This document shows positions 9,254-16,838 of a stretch of DNA of 64,000 nucleotides, in pieces (position 1 is the first letter of the stretch; the number at the start of each line of letters is the position of its first letter). The DNA lies in NCBI RefSeq assembly GCF_002410825.1, contig NZ_DHOS01000010.1:169827-233826 (forward strand), read 5' to 3'. Position numbers and translations under genes: made by a program. A model generated the notes under the pieces. The model did no database searches and was not told where the DNA came from. It saw nothing but the letters and a program-made list of their open reading frames with translations. This DNA is from Proteiniphilum sp. UBA5384. GTDB lineage: Bacteria; Bacteroidota; Bacteroidia; Bacteroidales; Dysgonomonadaceae.

Positions 9254-9760
9254 CTACTCGAAATAGGGTTTCAGAGTTTCCAGCCAGTTGACGATACGCT
9301 CTTCGGTCAACTCAGGCTCATAATCATCATCCAACGGCAGTCCTACAAATTTCCCGTCTTTTAATGCTCTGGAGTATTCAAAATCATATCCTTCGGGAGA
9401 TACCTCACCTATGACGGTAGCCCCTTTCTGAACGACGATTTCATACAATATGCCTATCGCATCCACATATGAACTGGGATAAATAGATGCGTCACCTAGT
9501 CCAAAAATGGCGATGGTCTTTTCTGACAAATCCAGCTTTTCAAACTTGGGATAGAAATCATTCCAATCGTCCTGTAAGTCCTGTACGCCCCAGGTGGACA
9601 CACCCAGGATCAATACGTCATGGGTAAGGAACGGCGTTTCATCGCCTTCATAGATATCTACAAGGGTGGGAGAGTAATCAGCCAACAGTTCGGCCATCTT
9701 TTCCGCCGCATTCTTGGTGTGTTCGGTGCTCGAACCGTAAATAATCGCGATAGACTTCAT
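9254..9760 (-). CDS. fldA: Flavodoxin
   Basis: This is a long-chain flavodoxin of 168 residues, a soluble FMN-binding electron carrier. The phosphate-binding loop is GSSTEHTKNAAEKM at residues 9-22, and aromatic FMN-stacking positions occur in STWGVQDLQDDW and in the 90s loop region FGLGDASIYPSSYVD. It is first in a two-gene unit with arginine deiminase and has a well-matched promoter upstream. The electron partner cannot be inferred from this window. Confidence 0.94.
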   Translation of the reverse strand: MKSIAIIYGSSTEHTKNAAEKMAELLADYSPTLVDIYEGDETPFLTHDVLILGVSTWGVQDLQDDWNDFYPKFEKLDLSEKTIAIFGLGDASIYPSSYVDAIGILYEIVVQKGATVIGEVSPEGYDFEYSRALKDGKFVGLPLDDDYEPELTEERIVNWLETLKPYFE

Positions 9761-9799
9761 AAGAGAATATTTTTATGTGATTTTATCCAGTTAATCACG

Positions 9800-9830
9800 C
9801 AAAGTTAATATAAGTTTTAAAACAGCCAAA
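9800..9830 (-). promoter_or_regulatory. Promoter for fldA-arcA
   Basis: Read on the minus strand, TTTG is separated by exactly 19 bases from TAACTTTG. Both elements and the spacing match the Bacteroidetes consensus. Transcription would begin about 35 bases before the fldA start codon. This is one of the best promoter matches in the window. Confidence 0.68.
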
Positions 9831-10080
9831 ACCCATATATCCGATTCCCTCCTGTCATGATAGGCGGCATGACGCTTCCCCTCCTTATCTTTCTGTTTTT
9901 TAGAAATATTTAAATGTCATCACGGACCTTTTTTGTAAAAAATAACAGCTTCGCTTTTTTCTTCTTCTTAATTTTGTATCGCTGTTTTCGCAGCTTTCAT
10001 TCTGAATAACAGTTTTATTTTTTGACTGGTTCTCTTTGATCAGTATTTTTTGATGCATGCCCTTGGGGGCGTTGCATTAA

Positions 10081-10088
10081 TATTTTTG
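10081..10088 (+). promoter_or_regulatory. Candidate -7 element for the NEW3-ABC operon
   Basis: TATTTTTG is a full TAnnTTTG match 52 bases before the start of the NEW3 gene. No well-spaced TTTG is present upstream. Instead the dyad at 10053-10077 occupies that position, which would suit a regulator-dependent promoter. Confidence 0.4.
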
Positions 10089-10139
10089 CGGTATAGGCAA
10101 TAAAATTCTATTATAATATATCGTAATTGTGAATGAGCT

Positions 10140-11279
10140 ATGATGAAATGTAGATTGAAATTTTGGATGATTCTTTTTATGGGCTTCACGGCCCTCATGC
10201 ATGCGGAAGAGATTGAAAAGCAGATGCTACTCTACACACCTTACACCAGGATTTCTGTTCCGCCGGGAGAAACCATCAATTACAGTATCGACATTGTGAA
10301 TGAGACGGAGCGTCTCAAAAATCCCGATATTTCCGTCAGCGGCATACCCCGCGGATGGGAATGGGAAGTGAAATCGGGCAGTTATATCGTCACACAGCTT
10401 GCCGTCATGCCCAATGATAAAAAATCGTTTAACCTTCAGGTGACAGTCCCCCTGCAGGTGAACAAGGGAACCTATCGTTTTATGGTGCGTGCGGGAGAAG
10501 CTGAACTGCCTCTCTCGGTGACGGTATCCTCGCAAGGGACTTTTAAAACCGAGTTCACCACTGGTCAACCCAATATGCAGGGCAATGCCAAGTCGAATTT
10601 CAACTTCAATGCCAATCTGAACAACAAGACTGCGGAAACGCAGCTTTATGCCTTGATGGCGACCGCGCCACGGGGGTGGAATGTTGTTTTCCGCGCAGGA
10701 GGAAAACAGGCCACGTCGGCACAGGTGGAGCCGAACACCACGGAGAATATCAGTATTGAGATCACACCGCCGGGAAACGTGGAGGCGGGAACCTATAAAA
10801 TCCCTGTGCAGGCGACCACCGGAAGCACTTCCGACGAATTGGAACTCGAAGTGGTGGTGACCGGGTCTTACGATATGGAGCTTACTACTCCCAGGGGGTT
10901 GTTAAGTTCGGACATCACGGCCGGAGATACAAAACGTATTGATTTGGTAGTAAACAATGCCGGATCGGCAGAGTTGAAGGATATAAAACTGTCGTCGAAC
11001 AAACCCGTCGATTGGGAAGTGAGCTTTGAACCGGCTTCTGTGGAGACGTTAAAGGCCGGTGAGACCGCCAATATCCAAGCGGTTGTCAGGGCTTCTAAAA
11101 AAGCGATTCCCGGTGATTATGTCTTGAATATCAGTGCCAATACCCCCGAGGTGAATAAAAGCGCGAGTTTCAGGATGACCGTGAAAACGCCTCTGCTATG
11201 GGGATGGATAGGAGTGTCCATTATTCTGGCGGTGGCAGGAACAATTTTTTATCTGTTCCGGAAATACGGAAGGAGGTAA
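10140..11279 (+). CDS. NEW3-domain membrane-anchored surface protein of an ABC system
   Basis: The 379-residue protein has a signal peptide (residues 1-22, cleavage near HAEE), then about three tandem Ig-like NEW3 domains (roughly 25-130, 135-245, 250-350). These show the repeated pattern GxTxxxxIxxxN...PxGWxxxxxP...GxYxxxV. A C-terminal membrane helix (about 354-374) and a basic tail RKYGRR follow. The bulk therefore lies outside the cytoplasmic membrane. It is the first of three closely packed genes with an ABC ATPase and permease and probably acts as their extracytoplasmic partner. Similar trios occur in other bacteria, but I know of no established substrate. Confidence 0.8.
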   Translation: MMKCRLKFWMILFMGFTALMHAEEIEKQMLLYTPYTRISVPPGETINYSIDIVNETERLKNPDISVSGIPRGWEWEVKSGSYIVTQLAVMPNDKKSFNLQVTVPLQVNKGTYRFMVRAGEAELPLSVTVSSQGTFKTEFTTGQPNMQGNAKSNFNFNANLNNKTAETQLYALMATAPRGWNVVFRAGGKQATSAQVEPNTTENISIEITPPGNVEAGTYKIPVQATTGSTSDELELEVVVTGSYDMELTTPRGLLSSDITAGDTKRIDLVVNNAGSAELKDIKLSSNKPVDWEVSFEPASVETLKAGETANIQAVVRASKKAIPGDYVLNISANTPEVNKSASFRMTVKTPLLWGWIGVSIILAVAGTIFYLFRKYGRR

Positions 11280-11281
11280 AG

Positions 11282-12019
11282 ATGGATCAGCATGTAATTG
11301 AGTTGACCGGCCTGACAAAACGGTACGGCAATTTCACGGCCGTGGACAATCTCGACCTGTGCATACGAAGGGGGGAGATTTTCGGCCTCCTCGGACCCAA
11401 TGGTGCCGGGAAATCGACTGCTATTCTGATGATCTTGGGCTTGACGGAACCTACCGCCGGGAGTGTATCCGTTTGTGGAATCAATCCCATTACCTCACCG
11501 GTGGAAGTAAAAAGAAAGGTTGGTTATCTTCCTGAAGATGTTGGGTTTTATGAAGATATGACCGGTTTGGAGAACCTCGTTTATACGGCGGAATTGAACG
11601 GAATTCATAGCCAAGAGGCACGTGAAAGAGCCATGTCCCTACTGCATCGTGTGGGATTGGGTGACGAGACGGAGAAACGGACCGGAAAATATTCAAAGGG
11701 GATGCGCCAAAGACTCGGATTGGCTGATGTGCTGATCAAAAATCCCGAAATTATCATTCTCGATGAACCCACTTCTGGTATAGATCCGGCCGGCGTGCAG
11801 GATTTTATCCATCTGATACGCCATTTAAGTCATGAAAACGGCTTGACTGTACTCTTTTCCTCGCATCACCTGCATCAGGTGCAGCAACTGTGTGACCGGG
11901 TGGGGTTATTCGGGAATGGGCGTTTACTGGCCCTGATCGATATCAATGAGTTGCAGCATAAACCGGGAGAATTGGAAGAGGTGTATAACCGTTATTTAGG
12001 AGGGAATGCACATGAATAA
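11282..12019 (+). CDS. ABC transporter ATP-binding protein
   Basis: This is an ABC-type ATPase of the CcmA/NosF class. It has Walker A GPNGAGKST, a Q-loop region at YLPEDVGFYEDMTG, the signature YSKGMRQRLG, Walker B IIILDEPTSGID and the switch histidine in LFSSHH. The start chosen is the ATG at 11282, two bases after the preceding stop. It follows AGGAGG, an unusually strong Shine-Dalgarno for this phylum, and the open frame upstream of it is an overlap with the NEW3 gene. The product is about 245 residues. It should power the permease encoded next. Confidence 0.92.
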   Translation: MDQHVIELTGLTKRYGNFTAVDNLDLCIRRGEIFGLLGPNGAGKSTAILMILGLTEPTAGSVSVCGINPITSPVEVKRKVGYLPEDVGFYEDMTGLENLVYTAELNGIHSQEARERAMSLLHRVGLGDETEKRTGKYSKGMRQRLGLADVLIKNPEIIILDEPTSGIDPAGVQDFIHLIRHLSHENGLTVLFSSHHLHQVQQLCDRVGLFGNGRLLALIDINELQHKPGELEEVYNRYLGGNAHE

Positions 12020-12968
12020 TATATTTAACTCTTTCCGGGTGATAGTACGGAAAGAGATATCCGATTACATGAGAAGCCGCAAGGCGGTTATTTTGATCAT
12101 TCTTATTGCATTGACCTGTATGGGCTCGCTCTATACAGCCCTGAGCAACATTGGAGAAACTGTGAAACAGGGAGCTGCCGATGATAATTTCCTGTTTCTG
12201 AAATTGTTCACCGCATCCGATGGTGCTTTACCTTCGTTTGCTGTTTTCATCGGTTTCCTGGGTCCCCTACTGGGGATCGCACTGGGGTTTGACGCCATCA
12301 ATACCGAACAGAATAAAGGGACTTTAAGCCGCTTGCTTTCGCAACCAATATACCGGGACTATATCCTGAACGCGAAATGGATTGCGGCACTTTTTGTGAT
12401 TGGTATCATGTTGTTTGCCCTCGGCTTTCTGGTGATGGGTTTCGGGTTGGTATTCATCGGAATACCACCGACCGCCGAGGAGTTCTGCCGTATTGTGGTC
12501 TTCCTGCTCCTTTCGATGGTTTATATTGCATTTTGGCTCAACTTGGCACTCTTCTTTTCTATCAGAAGTAAGCAGCCTGCCACATCGGCATTGGCGGGAA
12601 TATCGGTATGGCTCTTTTTCAGCGTCTTCTATAATATCCTCATGAATGTGGTGGGTAAGGCGTTGAGGCCTTCCCCCATGGCGATGCCCGACCAGATTGT
12701 CCATTATCAGAAGTTTATGTTGAATTTGCTGCGGTTTTCACCCGGGGAATTGTTTCAGGAAATCACGATGACCATGCTGATGCCTTCGGTGAGGAGCCTT
12801 GGCCCACTGACTTTTGAGCAGATGGATGGTGCTATTCCCAGTCCCCTGTCGTTGGGGCAAAGCATACTGGTGGTATGGCCGCAACTCACGGGATTGATTT
12901 CCATCACGCTCCTCTTTTTTATGTTGGCCTATATCTCATTTATGCGGAAAGAGGTGCGGTCGAGGTGA
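12012..12968 (+). CDS. ABC transporter permease, NosY/ABC-2 type
   Basis: This is an integral membrane permease of the ABC-2 type with about six helices: one after residue 23, a cluster at about 75-95, pairs at 120-160 and 170-215, and the last before the C-terminus. A large extracytoplasmic loop lies between the first two. The start at 12012 is preferred over the ATG at 12006 because AGGAGGG then stands at a usable distance. The coding start overlaps the end of the ATPase gene, so the two are translationally coupled. The substrate is unknown. Confidence 0.88.
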   Translation: MNNIFNSFRVIVRKEISDYMRSRKAVILIILIALTCMGSLYTALSNIGETVKQGAADDNFLFLKLFTASDGALPSFAVFIGFLGPLLGIALGFDAINTEQNKGTLSRLLSQPIYRDYILNAKWIAALFVIGIMLFALGFLVMGFGLVFIGIPPTAEEFCRIVVFLLLSMVYIAFWLNLALFFSIRSKQPATSALAGISVWLFFSVFYNILMNVVGKALRPSPMAMPDQIVHYQKFMLNLLRFSPGELFQEITMTMLMPSVRSLGPLTFEQMDGAIPSPLSLGQSILVVWPQLTGLISITLLFFMLAYISFMRKEVRSR

Positions 12969-12986
12969 CGGAAAACCGTTGTTTGT

Positions 12987-13017
12987 TTTGTCTGTACGGG
13001 ATTTTTATGCATCTTTG
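12987..13017 (+). promoter_or_regulatory. Candidate promoter for the M23 peptidase gene
   Basis: TTTG is followed after 19 bases by CATCTTTG, one mismatch from TAnnTTTG at ideal spacing. The start codon is 19 bases further on, so the leader would be short. Confidence 0.48.
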
Positions 13018-13035
13018 CATCAGAAGTAACCAGTT

Positions 13036-14277
13036 ATGCATATAGTAAACAGAAGAAAAACAATCCGGTCGATGATCTATTTTTTGCTGATCGTCGCTGT
13101 TGTTTCATGTGGATTGAAAAAAGAAGAACAGCAGATTGAACAGGAAGAGCCGACTTGCATGTATGAATATGGAATATGCGTGGATTCCCTCGATGTGACC
13201 CGTTACGAGATCGGGAAGGGGCAATATCTTGCGACCATCCTGTCTGATTTGGGTTTTGAACCCAACGAGCGAGAAAAAATCATAGCGGCGGTCTCTTCTA
13301 TTTATCCTCCTTCGAGGCTGCAGGTCGGAAATTCCTATACGGCAATCACCGACTCCACTTCGGCCGTGAAATATGTCGTTTTTGAAAAGTCAATGACCGA
13401 TTACGCTATCGTTGATTTATGCGATGACACAATCAGGGTGTATGACTATACAAAACCGGTTATACTGAAGCGGGAATATGCCGAAGGGATTATTACCTCC
13501 TCTCTGTGGAATGCGATTATCGGGACAGGAGCGCCCGCCATGCTTGCTCTTGAACTCTCGGACGTCTATGCCTGGCAGATCGATTTCTTTGATGTCAAGG
13601 AGGGTGATTCGTTCCAATTGATGTACGACGTGGCTTATATCGATGACAGCACCATGGTGGGGATCTCCTCCATCGAAGGGGCTGTTTTTACCCATCTGGG
13701 CAAGCCGTTCCACGCCATCCCGTTTCAGCAAGATTCCATCAAGGAGTTTTTTGATAGGGAGGGAAATAGTTTGCGGAGGGCGTTTTTGAAGGCGCCGCTT
13801 GATTTCTTCCGTATCACGTCGAAGTTTTCCAATTCACGTTTTCATCCCATCCTGAAACGGCACCGGCCGCATCATGGCGTAGATTATGCCGCACCAGCGG
13901 GTACGCCCGTAAAAACAATAGGCGATGGGGTGGTGATTGAGAAAGGATTCCAGCGGGGTGGAGCGGGAAATTTCCTCAAGGTGAAACATAATGCTACCTA
14001 CACTACCTCTTACATGCATCTGAGCCGTTTTGCCAAAGGAATTGAGAAAGGGAAGCGAGTGAAGCAGGGAGAAGTGATTGCTTATGTGGGTTCTACCGGT
14101 TTGTCTACCGGTCCTCATCTCGATTTCCGGGTACACAAGAATAACCAGCCTGTCAATCCTCTCACCATGGAGTCGCCTCCCTGTTTGCCTGTGAAGCCCG
14201 AGTTGGTAGATAGCTTTATGGTTGTGCGGGAGAGGGTGATGATTGAACTGGACAGCTTACGGACAATGGGGCTGTAG
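13036..14277 (+). CDS. M23 family metallopeptidase lipoprotein
   Basis: This is a predicted murein endopeptidase of the LytM/M23 family on the periplasmic face of the envelope. A lipobox VVSC ends at Cys26. Residues about 55-110 resemble an OapA/LysM-like domain (YEIGKGQYLATILSDLGF). The zinc-binding HHGVDYAAPAGTPV lies near residue 275 and the catalytic His is in TSYMHLSRF. The usual last motif HxH reads HLD in GPHLDFRV, so the second histidine is an aspartate. I have the impression this variant occurs in other Bacteroidetes M23 proteins, so activity is still likely. The gene has its own promoter and is convergent with the acyltransferase gene. Confidence 0.88.
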   Translation: MHIVNRRKTIRSMIYFLLIVAVVSCGLKKEEQQIEQEEPTCMYEYGICVDSLDVTRYEIGKGQYLATILSDLGFEPNEREKIIAAVSSIYPPSRLQVGNSYTAITDSTSAVKYVVFEKSMTDYAIVDLCDDTIRVYDYTKPVILKREYAEGIITSSLWNAIIGTGAPAMLALELSDVYAWQIDFFDVKEGDSFQLMYDVAYIDDSTMVGISSIEGAVFTHLGKPFHAIPFQQDSIKEFFDREGNSLRRAFLKAPLDFFRITSKFSNSRFHPILKRHRPHHGVDYAAPAGTPVKTIGDGVVIEKGFQRGGAGNFLKVKHNATYTTSYMHLSRFAKGIEKGKRVKQGEVIAYVGSTGLSTGPHLDFRVHKNNQPVNPLTMESPPCLPVKPELVDSFMVVRERVMIELDSLRTMGL

Positions 14278-14288
14278 CGCGGAAAGTT

Positions 14289-15284
14289 TCACCTTTTTTT
14301 GCCCGAGCTGCCGGCTATTCTTTTCCTGAGCATCATGAGAAACCGTTTACTGGGATTGCTCTTTAAATATGATTCAATATGACGGGCCCGTTTTTCTTCG
14401 AGGATTTGCTCTATTTCAATAAGGATACCCGACTCTTCCACATCACCAAATTCATCATTGATGGCGGTACCGAAAAAACGCATTGTGGGCGACAGGCTCA
14501 TATAGGCATTGATCAAGGGGGGGATATTATAACCGAGGGCGCGCACCTCCTTGTTAAGTATCCTGTAGTCTTCACTGAATTTTTTCCCGGTGAAGAGTTC
14601 CTTCATCTGGTTGATGTCTGCCCCTGTTTTAAGCGGATCGATCGGGGTCACTAAATTTTCACTGTCAGGGAAATGTTTATGCAGGAAGTAAAGGATCATA
14701 TTTCTTGCATGCTTATTGTAGGTGCCATACATGGTCACTTTTCCAAAAAAATACCTGATCTCCGGATCAATCACGGTGAGTGCCCCCAATCCGTCCCAAA
14801 GATTATCAAGCGCAAAAATTCCTTTTCTTCCGAGCAACGTCGATTGGTACTCGAGCGAGACAAACGAGCGCCCCAATTCTACCGTGTATGGGAGGTAGTG
14901 TGATATGAATTGGTCCGAAAAATTGTAAAGATGGGCTGTGGCAAGCATGGGTTTGTTTTGCGCGTTGAACTCCACATCCGAACCATAGATAAAGCGATAG
15001 CCACCCAATATTTCTTCATTTTCGGGATCCCAAACAATCAACTGACGATAGGGAACTTCCATCGTGTCATATTGATCGATATCGGCTTCTAGCCCCGTCC
15101 CACCTCCATAATAGCGGAAGGCAATCTCACGCAACCGCCCCACCTCCTTCATCAGGTTAGGCGAGTCGTGTGCGGTAAACACATAAATCTCGTTGTTGGC
15201 CTTATTCGTCGCCCTGACCCTCTTTTGTACGGTCAGTTCATTTTTTATCAGATCCTTATCGATGGGATCTATAATCTTCTCCAT
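14289..15284 (-). CDS. glsB: Acyltransferase of the OlsB/hemolysin type, probable glycine-lipid synthase GlsB
   Basis: The 331 residues form a GNAT-fold N-acyltransferase related to OlsB and to proteins annotated as hemolysin. The segment VGRLREIAFRYYGGGTG followed by DIDQYD near residue 65 is characteristic. YRQLIVWDPENEEILGGYR is the strand-turn-strand of the acyl-CoA/ACP fold. In Bacteroides, GlsB N-acylates glycine and GlsA adds the second acyl chain to make glycine lipids. The neighbouring gene is a PlsC-type O-acyltransferase, and this pairing supports GlsB over an ornithine-lipid enzyme. The exact amino-acid substrate is inferred. Confidence 0.75.
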   Translation of the reverse strand: MEKIIDPIDKDLIKNELTVQKRVRATNKANNEIYVFTAHDSPNLMKEVGRLREIAFRYYGGGTGLEADIDQYDTMEVPYRQLIVWDPENEEILGGYRFIYGSDVEFNAQNKPMLATAHLYNFSDQFISHYLPYTVELGRSFVSLEYQSTLLGRKGIFALDNLWDGLGALTVIDPEIRYFFGKVTMYGTYNKHARNMILYFLHKHFPDSENLVTPIDPLKTGADINQMKELFTGKKFSEDYRILNKEVRALGYNIPPLINAYMSLSPTMRFFGTAINDEFGDVEESGILIEIEQILEEKRARHIESYLKSNPSKRFLMMLRKRIAGSSGKKR

Positions 15285-15318
15285 ACTGTTTTCTCTTTTA
15301 TATTTTAAGCGATCGTCA

Positions 15319-16140
15319 CTATGCCAGTGAATAGACCTCCTCCTTTACATATTGTGCCCATTCGTCCGGCGTTTTAGACTTGTCGAATATTTGCCAGGGA
15401 ATAGGTTTGCCAAAAGTGATGGTGAATGTATGGCCGCTATTCTTGAACATCTCATCCGGTAAATAAATCAATTCGATGTTGAATTTAAAGCCCAATGCCT
15501 TGCGGATATTGGCAAAATTATAAAAGAAATTGGAGTTTCTTCCTGTAAAATGCACGGGAAGAATATCTCTTTTATTTTCAACAGCTTTAATTATGAAGCT
15601 TTTCAGCCATTCCGGATCTCTGATTTTCCCGTTCTGTTTTCTGGAACATAATCCGGCGGGAAATGTAATTATCTGGTTATCGGATGCATAGGCTTCATTG
15701 ATGGCCCTCGCCGAGCCCCTGGCTTGCGACCCGTATTTGTTGATTGGCACAAAAATAGGCTTTAACGGATCAATATAATAAAGTACATCATTCACAAGAT
15801 ATTGAATCTTTCCATGATACTTTTCTCCTAAGAATGACGAAAGACAAATACCGTCGAGCCCGCCTAACGGATGATTCGATGCAAAAATAAATTTTCCTTC
15901 ATCAGGTATATTCTCCTCTCCTTTAATTTCAAGGGTGAGGGCGAATTCTTTATCCACAAGGGCATGCATAAAAGCTACCCCCTCCAATCCCTGATTCCGC
16001 TCCAAAATGCCGTTGATATCATCTTGATGGACGGTCCGTTTGAGCCAATTGATCAGGAATTTTGGAATTTTATTGTAATGTCCGGGCAATTTGTCTCTTA
16101 GAATACGCTCAATATCAATTCTAAATGCATCGTGATCCAT
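15319..16140 (-). CDS. glsA: PlsC-type acyltransferase, probable glycine-lipid synthase GlsA
   Basis: This is a 273-residue lysophospholipid-type acyltransferase. The catalytic HX4D motif appears as ASNHPLGGLDG near residue 90, and a second conserved block FPAGLCSRKQNGKIRDPEW lies near residue 155. It is probably membrane-peripheral. It is the first gene of a two-gene unit, 34 bases ahead of the OlsB-type gene, and together they fit the GlsA (O-acyl) and GlsB (N-acyl) pair of glycine-lipid synthesis. If the pathway assignment is wrong, it would still be an acyltransferase for a lyso-aminolipid. Confidence 0.76.
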   Translation of the reverse strand: MDHDAFRIDIERILRDKLPGHYNKIPKFLINWLKRTVHQDDINGILERNQGLEGVAFMHALVDKEFALTLEIKGEENIPDEGKFIFASNHPLGGLDGICLSSFLGEKYHGKIQYLVNDVLYYIDPLKPIFVPINKYGSQARGSARAINEAYASDNQIITFPAGLCSRKQNGKIRDPEWLKSFIIKAVENKRDILPVHFTGRNSNFFYNFANIRKALGFKFNIELIYLPDEMFKNSGHTFTITFGKPIPWQIFDKSKTPDEWAQYVKEEVYSLA

Positions 16141-16166
16141 TGCTTTCTTTCTCCCCTAATTTCTGG

Positions 16167-16182
16167 CAAATGTACAAAAATA
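16167..16182 (-). promoter_or_regulatory. Two abutting -7-like elements upstream of glsA
   Basis: The minus strand reads TATTTTTG immediately followed by TACATTTG. Both match TAnnTTTG, and the nearer one lies about 27 bases before the glsA start codon. No clear TTTG upstream element was found. Confidence 0.4.
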
Positions 16183-16341
16183 GTGGATAAAAGATCGAAA
16201 TCATAACCGAAATCATGTGGAAAATATTTTTTTATAAATCAGTAGTAAAAATTCCCCATTTTTTATTTATTATAAATATGTTGATTATGAGCTTATTATA
16301 ATTAAATAACCAGTTGTTGATAACTTTTTTATAATTTTTTG

Positions 16342-16381
16342 TGTGGAATTGTGGGGAAAAGTGGATTATTTTGTACTTTTA
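16342..16381 (+). promoter_or_regulatory. Candidate MraZ operator within the dcw promoter
   Basis: Three pentamers, TGTGG, TGGGG and TGGAT, start at 16342, 16352 and 16362, exactly ten bases apart with five-base spacers. MraZ of other bacteria binds direct repeats of TGGGN at this spacing. The last two pentamers fall between a TTG at 16349 and a -7-like TACTTTTA at 16374, so a bound protein would block the promoter. Autorepression of the dcw cluster by MraZ is the natural reading. Confidence 0.55.
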
Positions 16382-16390
16382 CTGCATTAA

Positions 16391-16834
16391 ATGATACAGT
16401 TTCTGGGAAATATGGAAGCCAAGGCTGACACGAAAGGGCGTATTTTTGTGCCGGCTATCTTTCGCAAGTGTTTGCAGAGCGAAGGGGAGGAGTTTCTTGT
16501 GCTTCGGAAGGATGTATTTCAGGAATGTCTCGTGCTTTATCCCGGCAGTGTATGGGAGAAGGAGGTCGAGATGCTTCGCAGCAGATTGAATAAATGGAAC
16601 AGGGAAGAGCAGCAGGTTTTCCGTCAGTTTGTGCTGGATGCCGAAAGGCTTGAAATGGATGCCAATGGACGGGTGCTTATTCCGAAGCGTTATCTTCGCA
16701 TGGTTTCCATTGAAGGAGATGTCCGTTTTCTTGGGGTGGATGATACCATTGAGATTTGGGCAAAAGAAAAACTGGAAAAACCGTTGGTGGATCCCGACGA
16801 ATTTTCCTCTAAATTACAGCAATTAATGGCGTGA
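16391..16834 (+). CDS. mraZ: Transcriptional regulator MraZ
   Basis: MraZ is a DNA-binding ring protein that heads and regulates the division/cell-wall cluster. The 147 residues hold two SpoVT-AbrB-like half domains. The first has DTKGRIFVPAIFR near residue 14 and the second has DANGRVLIPKRYLR near residue 89, each with the conserved DxxGR. The length is typical. The leader would be very short, because the start codon is about ten bases after the -7-like element. The next gene follows within a few bases. A candidate binding site for the protein lies just upstream. Confidence 0.95.
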   Translation: MIQFLGNMEAKADTKGRIFVPAIFRKCLQSEGEEFLVLRKDVFQECLVLYPGSVWEKEVEMLRSRLNKWNREEQQVFRQFVLDAERLEMDANGRVLIPKRYLRMVSIEGDVRFLGVDDTIEIWAKEKLEKPLVDPDEFSSKLQQLMA

Positions 16835-16838
16835 AAAA

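Larger units (their letters stand above)
9761..10139. other. Divergent intergenic region with two dyads
   Basis: No gene is seen in these 379 bases. The left part holds the fldA promoter. GTCATG, eight bases, CATGAC forms an inverted repeat at 9854-9873. ATGCA/TGCAT with an inner GCCC/GGGC forms a second dyad at 10053-10077, directly upstream of a -7-like TATTTTTG at 10081. The middle is pyrimidine-rich with several T-runs. Confidence 0.5.

Noticed and set aside
9841..10139. Small RNA gene between fldA and the NEW3 gene
   Set aside because: Two dyads and several T-runs are present, but no promoter-hairpin-T-run series of a typical small RNA could be built.
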